A DNA stretch of 64,000 bases, taken from assembly GCA_001916005.1 (NCBI GenBank), contig MNRP01000055.1, positions 176,410-240,409 of the forward strand, in the 5' to 3' direction. Shown here one piece after another: positions 1 through 8,806 of this stretch. Every line of letters starts with the position of its first letter. Position 1 is the stretch's first letter. Origin of the DNA: Clostridium sp. 26_22. GTDB taxonomy: Bacteria; Bacillota; Clostridia; TANB77; CAG-508. The translations under genes and the position numbers were made by a program. The notes below the pieces were generated by a model. The model did not search any database. It was not told the origin of the DNA and worked only from the letters and a program-made list of their open reading frames with translations.

Positions 1-321
1 GAAATAGCAAAAAATGTAAAACCATCAGCAAGAGGAGAACTAGAAATAACAACAGTAAATGAAGAATATATGAAAATGAACAAATTATATGTAGAAACAT
101 TCGGAAGAGGAATGACATGGTTTGATACAGGAACACATGATGCATTACTAGAAACAGCAAGCTTTGTACAAACAATAGAAAAAAGACAAGGAATGCAAGT
201 ATGTTGCCCTGAAGAAATAGCTTATCAAAAAGGTTGGATAACAGCAGAACAATTATCAAAATTAGCTGATAAATATATGAAAACAGACTACGGAAAATAT
301 TTAAAAGAACTAGTTAAATAA
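1..321 (+). CDS. rfbA: Glucose-1-phosphate thymidylyltransferase, C-terminal part (cut by window start)
   Basis: The reading frame is open from base 1, so the gene begins outside the window; about 106 residues remain. The conserved C-terminal RfbA/RmlA segment is recognisable: FGRGMTWFDTGTHDALLETA, then VCCPEEIAYQKGWI. The enzyme makes dTDP-glucose from glucose-1-phosphate and dTTP, the first step to dTDP-L-rhamnose for cell-surface polysaccharide. rfbC and rfbB follow on the same strand with short gaps, so this is the head of a dTDP-sugar operon. Confidence 0.93.
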   Translation, partial: EIAKNVKPSARGELEITTVNEEYMKMNKLYVETFGRGMTWFDTGTHDALLETASFVQTIEKRQGMQVCCPEEIAYQKGWITAEQLSKLADKYMKTDYGKYLKELVK

Positions 322-363
322 TTTTAGATAATTAAAAAATGTGTCAAAGAAAGGATGAAGAAA

Positions 364-945
364 ATGGGAAAATTTAAAAGAATAGATACTTCAATAGAAG
401 GTGTTTGCATAATTGAACCAACAGTATTTGGCGACACTAGAGGATATTTCATGGAAACATACAGCAAAAAAGATTTTGAAGAAATAGGTTTAAACTATGA
501 CTTTGTACAAGACAATCAATCAAAATCAAAAAAAGGAGTATTAAGAGGACTTCACTTCCAAAAAGAAAATACACAAGCAAAATTAGTTAGATGCATAAAA
601 GGAGAAGTATTTGATGTTGCAGTAGACTTAAGACCAGGAAGCAAAACTTATGGAAAATGGGAAGGTGTTGTATTAACAGAAGAAAATAAAAAAATGTTTA
701 TGATACCAAAAGGATTTGCACATGGATTTTTAGTATTATCAGACGAAGCAGAATTTGCTTACAAATGTGATGATATTTACAACCATGAAGCAGAAGGTGG
801 ACTTAAATGGAATGACCCAGATGTAGCTATTGATTGGCCTATGGGAAATTTAAAAGTTGATAACTTATTAACATCAGAAAAAGATGGAAAATGGCCATCA
901 CTAAAAGAATTAAAAGAAACAGATTTATTTAGTAATTTGAAATAA
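364..945 (+). CDS. rfbC: dTDP-4-dehydrorhamnose 3,5-epimerase
   Basis: RmlC/RfbC cupin epimerase, converting dTDP-4-keto-6-deoxyglucose to dTDP-4-keto-L-rhamnose. Family signatures are visible: FGDTRGYFMETY, VLRGLHFQ with the catalytic His, and FAHGFLVLSDEAEFAYKCDD. I chose the ATG at 364 because AAGG at 351-354 is correctly spaced for it. An in-frame ATG at 355 directly abuts that ribosome binding site and is unlikely. Length (193 aa) is normal for the family. It lies between rfbA and rfbB. Confidence 0.93.
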   Translation: MGKFKRIDTSIEGVCIIEPTVFGDTRGYFMETYSKKDFEEIGLNYDFVQDNQSKSKKGVLRGLHFQKENTQAKLVRCIKGEVFDVAVDLRPGSKTYGKWEGVVLTEENKKMFMIPKGFAHGFLVLSDEAEFAYKCDDIYNHEAEGGLKWNDPDVAIDWPMGNLKVDNLLTSEKDGKWPSLKELKETDLFSNLK

Positions 946-963
946 AAGAAAAGAGGAAAAAAG

Positions 964-1932
964 ATGAGTAAAAATGTATTAGTAACAGGTGCTGCAGGAT
1001 TTATAGGAGCAAACTTTGCAGAATATTTTGTAAACAAACATCCAGATTATAATGTAATAGTTTTAGATAAATTAACATATGCAGGAAATTTAAATAATTT
1101 AAAAAAAGTAATGGATAAAATAACATTTGTAAAAGGAGATATATGCGACTTTGATTTTGTATTAGAATTATTCAAAAAATATGACATAAACGGTGTAATC
1201 CATTTTGCAGCCGAATCACACGTTGATAACAGTATAAAAAATCCATTCATATTTACACACACAAACGTAATAGGAACACATACTTTACTAGAAGCCGCAA
1301 AACAAGTGTGGGGAGAAGGTAGCCCAAATAAATTTGTTCATATATCAACAGATGAAGTTTATGGTTCACTTAAAGAAGATGGATATTTTACAGAAAAATC
1401 TCCAATCAAACCAAGTAGCCCATACTCAGCATCTAAAGCAAGTTCAGATTTAATTGCATTTGCATATCATGAAACATTCAAAATGAATGTAAATGTAACA
1501 AACTGTTCAAATAACTATGGACCATATCAACACAATGAAAAATTAATCCCACATATGATTAAATTAGCATTAAATAATGAAAAATTACCAGTTTATGGTG
1601 AAGGATTAAATATTAGAGACTGGTTATATGTAGAAGACCACTGTGAAGCAATAGACTTAGTATTCCATAATGGAGTAGCTGGAGAAAGATATAACATTGG
1701 TGGACACAATGAAAGAAGAAATATAGAAATCGTTAAACTAATTTTACAAAGATTAGGAAAATCAGAAGATTTAATCGAACACGTAGCTGACAGAAAAGGA
1801 CATGACTATAGATATGCTATAGATCCAACTAAAATCAAAAATGAATTAGGATGGTATCCAAAAACAAAATTTGAAGATGGTATTGTTAAAACTATTGATT
1901 GGTACTTAGCAAATCCAGATTGGTTAAAATAG
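964..1932 (+). CDS. rfbB: dTDP-glucose 4,6-dehydratase
   Basis: Short-chain dehydrogenase-type RmlB/RfbB. It has the N-terminal NAD-binding motif GAAGFIG (residues 8-14), the HFAAESHVDNS segment, ISTDEVYGSL, and the catalytic YSASK (Tyr154/Lys158). It turns dTDP-glucose into dTDP-4-keto-6-deoxyglucose. The 322-aa length is typical. An AGAGGAAAA ribosome site precedes the ATG. rfbD, the last pathway enzyme, is not in the window. Confidence 0.95.
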   Translation: MSKNVLVTGAAGFIGANFAEYFVNKHPDYNVIVLDKLTYAGNLNNLKKVMDKITFVKGDICDFDFVLELFKKYDINGVIHFAAESHVDNSIKNPFIFTHTNVIGTHTLLEAAKQVWGEGSPNKFVHISTDEVYGSLKEDGYFTEKSPIKPSSPYSASKASSDLIAFAYHETFKMNVNVTNCSNNYGPYQHNEKLIPHMIKLALNNEKLPVYGEGLNIRDWLYVEDHCEAIDLVFHNGVAGERYNIGGHNERRNIEIVKLILQRLGKSEDLIEHVADRKGHDYRYAIDPTKIKNELGWYPKTKFEDGIVKTIDWYLANPDWLK

Positions 1933-1948
1933 AATAAGTATAAAATAA

Positions 1949-1985
1949 GGAGAAAGCAAAAATAAAAATATGCTTTCTCCTATTT
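1949..1985. terminator. Bidirectional terminator between rfbB and the SpoVB-like gene
   Basis: GGAGAAAGCA (1949-1958) pairs with TGCTTTCTCC (1971-1980), flanked by A and T runs on both sides. It sits between convergent genes. Confidence 0.8.
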
Positions 1986-3490
1986 TATATAATTGAATCT
2001 CTTTTTCGTAATTGATTTAGAAAAATAAAAATCATCAAATAAATTAAAATAAACAACAAAATATTACAAATAAGATTTAGCTTCAAATCAATTAAATTAA
2101 AGTGTGAAACACACAAAACCAAATATGAAATAATACTGCAAACAATAGGAATTATTAGCCAATCTATAAAATTTAATTTTATTTTTGAATATTTTATCAT
2201 TTGAAAAAGACTTACAAAAAAGTTTAAAATCTCACTAATAAATATAGAAATTATATATCCCTTAATGCCATAAATTGGAAGTAAAAAATATATAAAACAT
2301 ATAGTTACACTTAAATCCAAAATATTACAACACATAACACCAAATTGTTTATTAAGACCTTTTAAAATACTATCAATTATATTGTCCATATACATAAAGA
2401 AAATTAAAGGAGCTAAAATTTTAAAATAAAATCCAGACTCCAAATTATTATAGATAGCTAAGCCAAGTTCATTCGAGAAAAATAAAAATATACTGCAAAT
2501 GCAAAAAGAAAAAGCAGAGGTCAATCTAAATATCTTATTACTAATGAAATTAATAGCTTTATAGTTCTTTTGAGCTAAATAAGTTGAAAACTCAGGGATT
2601 AAAAGCATACTATAAGAACTCATAAAAACAATAGGAAAATTTAAAACAGGCATAACCATACCATTAATAATACCATATTTAGAAAGCGACTCAGAACAAG
2701 ACAAACCAGATTTTTCAAGTTGGGTTGGAATTATAAGTTGTTTCAAAGTAGAAAGCCCAGAACGTATATAAGAAGTAAGTGCCACAGGAGCAGCTATTTT
2801 AATAATACTTGTTCTTTCGCCAAAAGAACGTACATTATCTAATTTTTTCTTTCTAATATCAACTTTATATAAAATATAAATTAAAGTAAAAGAGCAAACT
2901 TCTGATATAACATCAGCCAATATTAAAGAAATACAAACAAGTTCAACACCTTTACTAATATTAATTTGTAATAAAATGATAGTTGCAATAAGTTTTAATA
3001 TAAATTCAAAAATTTGTGAAATCGCATTTTTATAAGCTTTTCGTACAGAATTAAAATAAGCATTAATGCAAGCTGACATCGCAATAAAAGGTAGACCAAT
3101 AGCAATATAAAATAAAGGTTTACTTGAAACCCTGTTATGTAAGCAAACTGAGGTAATAAAATTAGAAAAAATAATAATTAAACTACCTGCAACAATTCCA
3201 AGAAGTAAACTGAAAAATATACAAGTTCTAACAGCTTTTATGCCTGTATTTTTATTTTCTAATGCAAATTTTTCAGAAACAATACAAGTGACTGCAATAT
3301 TCAAGCCAGAAGTTGCAACTGTAATAAAAAACAAATATACAGCCATTACTAAACTAAAAATGCCGACTGCTTCAGAACCTATTTTATTAGAAATATATAT
3401 ATTAAAAATTAATGTTACAAATCTCATAAATAATGCGGTTAATGTAAGAATTGTACCATTAATTAGAAAAAGTTTGCTTTTTTCTCTCAA
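1985..3490 (-). CDS. SpoVB/MurJ-type polysaccharide flippase (MOP superfamily)
   Basis: A 501-residue integral membrane protein with about 12-14 hydrophobic segments. The start (KSKLFLINGTILTLTALFMR, then IGSEAVGIFSLVMAVYLFFI) is typical of the stage V sporulation protein B / oligosaccharide flippase family. These proteins move lipid-linked sugars or peptidoglycan precursors across the membrane. It lies convergent to the rhamnose genes, consistent with polysaccharide export or spore cortex work. The exact substrate cannot be told from sequence. Confidence 0.8.
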   Translation of the reverse strand: MREKSKLFLINGTILTLTALFMRFVTLIFNIYISNKIGSEAVGIFSLVMAVYLFFITVATSGLNIAVTCIVSEKFALENKNTGIKAVRTCIFFSLLLGIVAGSLIIIFSNFITSVCLHNRVSSKPLFYIAIGLPFIAMSACINAYFNSVRKAYKNAISQIFEFILKLIATIILLQINISKGVELVCISLILADVISEVCSFTLIYILYKVDIRKKKLDNVRSFGERTSIIKIAAPVALTSYIRSGLSTLKQLIIPTQLEKSGLSCSESLSKYGIINGMVMPVLNFPIVFMSSYSMLLIPEFSTYLAQKNYKAINFISNKIFRLTSAFSFCICSIFLFFSNELGLAIYNNLESGFYFKILAPLIFFMYMDNIIDSILKGLNKQFGVMCCNILDLSVTICFIYFLLPIYGIKGYIISIFISEILNFFVSLFQMIKYSKIKLNFIDWLIIPIVCSIISYLVLCVSHFNLIDLKLNLICNILLFILIYLMIFIFLNQLRKRDSII

Positions 3491-3670
3491 AATAATTCAC
3501 CTCTTTAAGGGTATTCTTGAGATGAATTTTTATGATAAAAAATATTAATTTTTATAAGAGGACGCGAAATTTGTCGTAAAAAAAAGTGCTTTTTTTCAAT
3601 TGACAAAAACCAAAAAATATGATAATATAACTAACTGTGAAACACAAATAACAAAAAATAACACAAATGG

Positions 3671-3676
3671 TATAAT
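3671..3676 (+). promoter_or_regulatory. Extended -10 promoter ahead of the MATE-kinase gene
   Basis: TGGTATAAT (3668-3676) is a perfect extended -10 (TGnTATAAT). A TTGACA at 3600-3605 could serve a second upstream start with an AT-rich -10 near 3623. Both give a leader containing the two hairpins at 3687-3734. Confidence 0.5.
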
Positions 3677-3686
3677 TGGAAACGAA

Positions 3687-3742
3687 CATTATTCAAAAAG
3701 AATAATGACTAACGAACAACACAAAAAGTGTTGTATTTTTTT
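3687..3742 (+). terminator. Leader with two successive hairpins, the second terminator-like (candidate attenuator)
   Basis: CATTATTC (3687-3694) pairs with GAATAATG (3700-3707) across an AAAAA loop. ACAACAC (3716-3722) pairs with GTGTTGT (3728-3734) across another AAAAA loop and is followed by seven T. AACGAAC is repeated directly at 3681 and 3711. The terminator lies between the promoter and the AGGAGG of the following gene, the arrangement expected of a transcription attenuator. I could not match it to a known riboswitch. Confidence 0.5.
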
Positions 3743-3765
3743 GTTAAAAATAAAAGGAGGAACAA

Positions 3766-5772
3766 ATGGAAAACGAAGAAAACATACTAGGAAAAGAAAA
3801 AATCGGAAAACTAATCAGAAAATTCTCAATACCATGTATAATATCGCTATTAGTAAACTCACTATACAACATAGTTGACCAAATATTCATTGGTTGGGGA
3901 GTTGGTTATTTAGGAAATGGGGCAACAAACGTAGTATTCCCATTAACAATGATATGCTTAGCATTTTCATTAATGTTTGGAGATGGAGCATCAGCATATC
4001 TAAGCTTAAAATTAGGAGAAAAGAAAAAAGAAGAAGCAGGAAAAGGTGTAGCAAATGGAATTGCAATGTCTGTAATTATAGCTTTAATTATGTGCATAAT
4101 AACATTAGGATTTTTACCACAACTATTAAATGTATTTGGATGTACAGACAATTTAAGAGAATATGCCTTAAAATATGGTTATATAATAGCAATAGGATTA
4201 CCATTTATGATGATAGGAACAACATTAAACTCTATAATAAGAGCAGATGGAAATCCAAAATATGCAATGACATCAATGGTTTCAGGAGCAATTTTAAACA
4301 CAATGTTAGACCCAATTTTTATATTTGTATTTAAAATGGGAGTTGAAGGTGCAGCAATTGCAACTGTAATAAGCCAAATATTAACATTTATAATAAATAT
4401 ATGTTATATTAAAAAATTCAAATCAGTAACATTAAATAAAGAAAGTTTCAAAATAAAAGCAAGTGTAGCAAGAAAAGTAGCAATGCTTGGAATAAGTAGT
4501 TTTATAACACAAATGAGCATAGTTGTAGTTATGGCATTTGAAAACAATTTACTAGGAAAATATGGTGGACAATCAAAATTTGGTTCAGAAATTCCAATCA
4601 CTGTATTAGGAATAGTAATGAAAATAAGCCAAATATTAAATAGTATAATAATAGGAATTGCAGCTGGAGCACAACCAATAATTGGTTATAACTATGGAGC
4701 TGGAAAATATGACAGAGTAAAGAGAACTCTAAAAACAGTATTAGGATTAAGTGTTATTATAAGCACAATAGCATTTATTTTATTCCAAACAATACCAGAT
4801 AAATTAATATCAATATTTGGTAGTGGAGATGCAAATTATATGGAATTTGCTTGTATAGCATTTAGAACATATTTAATGTTAGTAATATGTAATGGAATTC
4901 AAATTCCATCAGGAATATTCTTCCAAGCAATTGGAAAAAGTGTAAAAAGTGCAGTGTTATCATTATCAAGACAAATACTATTCTTAATACCAGCAATGGT
5001 AATATTTGGAAAACTATGGGGAATAGATGGAATATTATATGCTGGACCATTTGCTGATGGACTTGCATTCTTAATAGCTTCAACATTATTAATCTTAGAA
5101 GTTAAACATTTAAGAAATAATGAAAATAAAGAAACAGTAACTGTTGAAGAAAAATCAGAAGTAGAAAATCAAAATGGAAGAAACATAGTAATAACAATAG
5201 CTAGAGAGTATGGTTCAGGAGGAAGATACATAGGAAAATTAGTTGCTGAAAAACTAGGAATAAAATTATATGATAAAGAATTTGTTAAAAAAGTAGCAGA
5301 AGAAACAGGACTTTCAGAAGAATTTATCAAAAATAATGAACAAAAAAGAGATGCTTTAGCAGATTTAAATAATGGTTATTATTTTGGACTAAACAATGCA
5401 GATGAACTATTCTTAAAAGAATCAGAAATAATTAAAAATACAGCAGAAAAAGAATCATGTGTAATTGTTGGAAGATGTGCTGACTTTATATTAAATGATA
5501 GAAAAGATGTAACAAAAGTGTTTATTTACAGCAATATGGAAAATAAAGTAAAAAGAGCAACAGAATTCTATGGTTTAGATAAAGCAAAAGCAGAAAAAGA
5601 AATAACAAGAATAAACAAATTAAGAGCAAATCATTATAAACATTATACAGAAAAAGAATGGAACAATCCAAACAATTATGATATCTGTATAAACAGTGAT
5701 ACATTAGGTGTAGAAAAATCAGCAGACTTAATATGCGAAATAGTGAATAAAAAAACTGACCAATTAGTGTAA
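3766..5772 (+). CDS. MATE-family transporter fused to a cytidylate-kinase-like domain
   Basis: Residues 1-450 form a MATE (MOP) transporter with about 12 membrane segments, including the early SLYNIVDQIFIGWGVG and the later AAGAQPIIGYNYGAGKYDRV typical of the family. After an acidic linker (about 450-465), residues 468-668 form a P-loop domain of the cytidylate-kinase-like family: ITIAREYGSGGRYIGKLVAE, then CVIVGRCADFIL. MATE proteins export cationic drugs or metabolites by Na+ or H+ antiport; the kinase-like half has no assigned substrate. A strong AGGAGG precedes the ATG. The in-frame fusion contains no internal stop. Confidence 0.85.
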   Translation: MENEENILGKEKIGKLIRKFSIPCIISLLVNSLYNIVDQIFIGWGVGYLGNGATNVVFPLTMICLAFSLMFGDGASAYLSLKLGEKKKEEAGKGVANGIAMSVIIALIMCIITLGFLPQLLNVFGCTDNLREYALKYGYIIAIGLPFMMIGTTLNSIIRADGNPKYAMTSMVSGAILNTMLDPIFIFVFKMGVEGAAIATVISQILTFIINICYIKKFKSVTLNKESFKIKASVARKVAMLGISSFITQMSIVVVMAFENNLLGKYGGQSKFGSEIPITVLGIVMKISQILNSIIIGIAAGAQPIIGYNYGAGKYDRVKRTLKTVLGLSVIISTIAFILFQTIPDKLISIFGSGDANYMEFACIAFRTYLMLVICNGIQIPSGIFFQAIGKSVKSAVLSLSRQILFLIPAMVIFGKLWGIDGILYAGPFADGLAFLIASTLLILEVKHLRNNENKETVTVEEKSEVENQNGRNIVITIAREYGSGGRYIGKLVAEKLGIKLYDKEFVKKVAEETGLSEEFIKNNEQKRDALADLNNGYYFGLNNADELFLKESEIIKNTAEKESCVIVGRCADFILNDRKDVTKVFIYSNMENKVKRATEFYGLDKAKAEKEITRINKLRANHYKHYTEKEWNNPNNYDICINSDTLGVEKSADLICEIVNKKTDQLV

Positions 5773-5801
5773 TGACATTTTAAATAAAATAGTGTATTAT
5801 A

Positions 5802-5833
5802 AATAAGGCAACTAAAACAGTTACCTTATTTTT
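5802..5833 (+). terminator. Rho-independent terminator after the MATE-kinase gene
   Basis: AATAAGGCAACT (5802-5813) pairs imperfectly with AGTTACCTTATT (5819-5830), followed by T residues. Confidence 0.75.
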
Positions 5834-5852
5834 ATATATTAGGAGAAAATTC

Positions 5853-7580
5853 ATGAGAAAACAAAGAGAAGTAAAAGAATTTAAAAATGTAAAAGAAATA
5901 ATTTATAATTCAGCAAAGGAATATAGCAATAATGTGGCTTTTATAAAAAAAGAACAAATTAATAAAAAAGCAGAATATACCAATATAACATATAAAGAAC
6001 TTTTAAATCAAATAAATTATTATGGTACAAAATTATACGACATGGGACTAAAAAACAAAAGAATAGCCATTGTAGGTCGTAATAGATACGAATGGATATT
6101 AGCTCATCTAACAAACCTTTTAGGAGGAATAGTTTCAATCCCATTAGACAAAGATTTACAAATTGATGAACTAGAAAATTCACTAATAAGAAGTAAAGCA
6201 GATGCTGTAGTATTTGATGAAAAATACATTGAAAAAATACAAAAAATAAAAGATGATAACAACACAAACATAAAAGAATATATTTCAATGTCAAAATTAG
6301 AAGGATTTTTAGATATGAATTCTTTATTAGAACAAGGAAAAGAAATTTATGAAAAAGGAAATAAAGAATTTGTAGAAACAAAAATAAATTCATACGAAAT
6401 GGCCATTTTGCTATTTACATCTGGAACAACATCAAAATCAAAAGCAGTAATGCTTTCACAAAACAATATTGCATCAAATATATATGCAATGAAAAAAGTA
6501 GAAGGAATATATGAAACAGATTCAAACTTAGCATTTTTACCATTTCATCACATATTTGGTTCAACAGCATTAATATTGATGCTAGCTTGTGGTGTAAGAA
6601 CATCATTTCCAGACGGATTAAGATACATTGCACAAAACTTAAAAGAATATGAAGTATCTGTATTTGTTGGTGTGCCATTATTAGTAGAAGCAATTTATAA
6701 TAAAATTTTAAAAGAAATTGAAAAACAAGGAAAAACAAAATTAATAAATAATGCAATAAAAATTAGTAATGCATTATTAAAAATAAAAATTGATATAAGA
6801 AGACTATTGTTTAAACAAGTATTAGAACAATTAGGAGGAAAATTAAGATTCGTAATTTCAGGTGGAGCACCACTAGATCCAAAAGTTCAAAAAGGATGGA
6901 ATGATTTAGGAATAAAAATGGTTCAAGGTTATGGACTAACAGAAACTTCACCAGTAATATGTGCAGAAAATGATTTCAAAACAAGAAACGGTTCAATAGG
7001 AGTTCCTATGGAAAATGACACAATAGAAATCGTAAATAAAGATGAAAAGGGAATAGGAGAACTTAGAGTAAAAGGACCAAATGTAATGCTTGGATATTAT
7101 GAAAATGAAGAAGAAACAAATAAAGTCTTAAAAGATGGATGGTTCTATACGGGAGATTTAGGCTACCAAGACAAAGATGGATTTATATTTATAACAGGTA
7201 GACAAAAAAATATGATAGTTTTAAAAAATGGAAAGAAAATCTTCCCTGAGGAGGTAGAAACCCTAGTAAACAGAATTGATTTAGTTGAGGAGTGTATGGT
7301 TTTCGGATTACCTGATGAAAAAGATAAAAATGATATTACTTTGTCTGTTAAGGTGGTTTTAAATAAAGAAACTGCTAAAGAAGAAAAATATAAGGGTATG
7401 AGTGATGATGAGTTAAAAGATATTATTTGGAATAAGATTAAGACTGAGGTTAATGAGACTGTGCCTAGATATAAGCATATTACTAATATGATTTTTAGTA
7501 AGGAGGAATTGGTTAAGACTACTACTAAGAAGGTTAAGAGAAATGAGGAGATGAAGAAAATTTTAAATAATGGTCTTTAA
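5853..7580 (+). CDS. Long-chain acyl-CoA synthetase (AMP-forming)
   Basis: A 575-aa ANL-superfamily adenylate-forming enzyme. The ATP-binding loop LLFTSGTTSKSKAVMLS is near residues 187-203. Also present are GYGLTETSPVI, the YTGDLG motif and the C-terminal hinge/lysine region GRQKNMIVLKNGKKIFPEEVE. It activates a fatty acid to acyl-AMP and then acyl-CoA at the membrane face. The start has AGGAGA at a good distance. The last about 120 codons use G-ending codons more than the rest, but the frame is continuous. It is a single-gene unit between terminators. Confidence 0.88.
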   Translation: MRKQREVKEFKNVKEIIYNSAKEYSNNVAFIKKEQINKKAEYTNITYKELLNQINYYGTKLYDMGLKNKRIAIVGRNRYEWILAHLTNLLGGIVSIPLDKDLQIDELENSLIRSKADAVVFDEKYIEKIQKIKDDNNTNIKEYISMSKLEGFLDMNSLLEQGKEIYEKGNKEFVETKINSYEMAILLFTSGTTSKSKAVMLSQNNIASNIYAMKKVEGIYETDSNLAFLPFHHIFGSTALILMLACGVRTSFPDGLRYIAQNLKEYEVSVFVGVPLLVEAIYNKILKEIEKQGKTKLINNAIKISNALLKIKIDIRRLLFKQVLEQLGGKLRFVISGGAPLDPKVQKGWNDLGIKMVQGYGLTETSPVICAENDFKTRNGSIGVPMENDTIEIVNKDEKGIGELRVKGPNVMLGYYENEEETNKVLKDGWFYTGDLGYQDKDGFIFITGRQKNMIVLKNGKKIFPEEVETLVNRIDLVEECMVFGLPDEKDKNDITLSVKVVLNKETAKEEKYKGMSDDELKDIIWNKIKTEVNETVPRYKHITNMIFSKEELVKTTTKKVKRNEEMKKILNNGL

Positions 7581-7588
7581 ATTGACCG

Positions 7589-7718
7589 CCCCCAAAAGAA
7601 GTATTTTTTGATATTTTCGTTGCCATATTTAAGAAAATGTAACTCACTGGCGTTCGAACATTTTCTAAAACGGTCACCCACGGATCACTGCAATATCAAT
7701 AAATACTTCTTTTTGGGG
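7589..7718. repeat. Long imperfect palindrome, MITE-like or structured element
   Basis: The outer arms CCCCAAAAGAAGTATTT (7590-7606) and AAATACTTCTTTTTGGGG (7701-7718) are complementary with one extra A. They extend inward through TTGATATT/AATATCAA. An inner pair AGAAAATGT (7632-7640) / ACATTTTCT (7658-7666) encloses CTCACTGGCGTTCGA. It is richer in GC than its surroundings and starts just after the acyl-CoA synthetase stop. I see no target-site duplication and no ORF. It could be a small non-autonomous mobile element or an RNA-structured 3' element. Confidence 0.5.
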
Positions 7719-7763
7719 CTTCTCTACTTTTGAAATTTTTTGCTTTTTTAGTGCTTTAATATT

Positions 7764-7800
7764 AATTCCTAAAAATTTTGGGAAATTTTTAGGAATTTTT
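7764..7800. terminator. Bidirectional terminator
   Basis: AATTCCTAAAAATTT (7764-7778) is perfectly complementary to AAATTTTTAGGAATT (7783-7797), followed by T. It ends the carboxypeptidase remnant on the minus strand and could also stop readthrough from the left. Confidence 0.8.
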
Positions 7801-7813
7801 TGTGGTTGATTTT

Positions 7814-8602
7814 TTAACTTCTTAAGAGGTCTACCCAGCTGTATATGATTTGTTTACAGGTAGTGAATGGAGTTATTTTGTCTATGTTGTTTTCGGCTAC
7901 TAGATTAGTTGTGGCTAAGGTTTGCCCATCAAGTGTAAAGGTAACTTCTCCAATTTTGTCTCCTTTTTTTAGTGGTGCTTGTATATTATCATTGATAGTT
8001 ATATTTTGTGTTATTTGATTTTCTTTTCCTTTTTCTATTAATGTACCAGCATTATCTTCTAGAATTGCATTAACAGTGTTTTTAACACCTTTACTTACAT
8101 TAACATTTTGAATTACATCATTTTTGTTTCCAAAGTTTTTAAAAGAGAATTTGCTAAAACCATAGTCTAAAAGTTTTGATGCTTCAGCAAATCTTACTTT
8201 AGTAGATGGTGCTTTCATAATAACAGCTATTAAAGATAGGTTATCTCTTGTTGCACTTGCTGATAGATTATATAAAGCTAGGGAAGTTGAACCAGTTTTT
8301 AGCCCAGTAATACCTTTATAGGTTCTAATTAATTTGTTGGTATTAACTAATTGTGATTTACCATCTCTTAAAGAATCCATCCAAATTGTTGTATATTTTG
8401 TTATATCAGGATGGTTACTTAAAAGTTCACGAGACATTAAAGCTATATCATATGCAGATGTTACGTGGCCATCTTCATCAATCCCATGACAATTTTTAAA
8501 AGTCGTATCATTCATACCAAGTTCTTTTGCTTTATCATTCATCATTTGAACAAAAGCTTCTTCAGAGCCTGCAATATGTTCAGCCATTGCTACTACACAA
8601 TC
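7814..8602 (-). pseudogene. D-alanyl-D-alanine carboxypeptidase (DacF/PBP5-like), 5' half missing
   Basis: The frame encodes the C-terminal half of a class A penicillin-binding D,D-carboxypeptidase. DCVVAMAEHIAGSEEAFVQM, the KTG box (GLKTGSTS) and the C-terminal beta-sandwich domain are all recognisable. The SxxK and SxN motifs are absent because the frame hits TAA at 8603-8605, immediately before the Asp codon of the homologous region. An in-frame ATG at 8587 could give a 257-aa fragment, but it cannot be catalytic. The break coincides with the start of conjugative-element DNA, so I read it as the integration junction. Confidence 0.8.
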
Positions 8603-8660
8603 TTAACGCGTTCATTAAAGACAGGAAAAACTGAAAAACCGCACTACAAGCGACTTGTAG
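8591..8660. other. Left end of the conjugative element; candidate attachment-site region
   Basis: Homology to the carboxypeptidase ends at 8602. TACTACACAA at 8591-8600 lies inside the gene and differs by one base from the TACTACATAA repeated in front of the integrase (60769-60875). Just inside the element, CTACAAG (8644-8650) and CTTGTAG (8654-8660) form a short inverted repeat with a CGA centre. These resemble recombinase core or arm sites, but no second attachment site next to the missing half gene is present to prove it. Confidence 0.4.
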
Positions 8661-8730
8661 AAATTGTAATTATCTATAAAAATGTATAAAATTCATTCAA
8701 AAATATTACGTGTTTTTAATGGATTTTGAA

Positions 8731-8760
8731 AATAAAGTGTAATTCGCACTTTATTTTTTT
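8731..8760 (+). terminator. Terminator-like hairpin before the first element gene
   Basis: AATAAAGTG (8731-8739) pairs with CACTTTATT (8747-8755), followed by a T run. It precedes the HTH gene by about 45 bases, so it either blocks host readthrough or attenuates the operon. Confidence 0.65.
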
Positions 8761-8806
8761 ATATCAATTTTTTTGATAATAAAAAGTTAAGGAGGTGATG
8801 TGAAAT

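Noticed and set aside
7632..7666. GTTCGAA in the palindrome as a tRNA T-loop
   Set aside because: The flanking bases do not form a 5-base T-stem or acceptor stem; it is part of the inverted repeat.
8465..8689. Plus-strand frame across the carboxypeptidase junction as a gene
   Set aside because: It overlaps the clear minus-strand carboxypeptidase homology and has no ribosome site or recognisable product.
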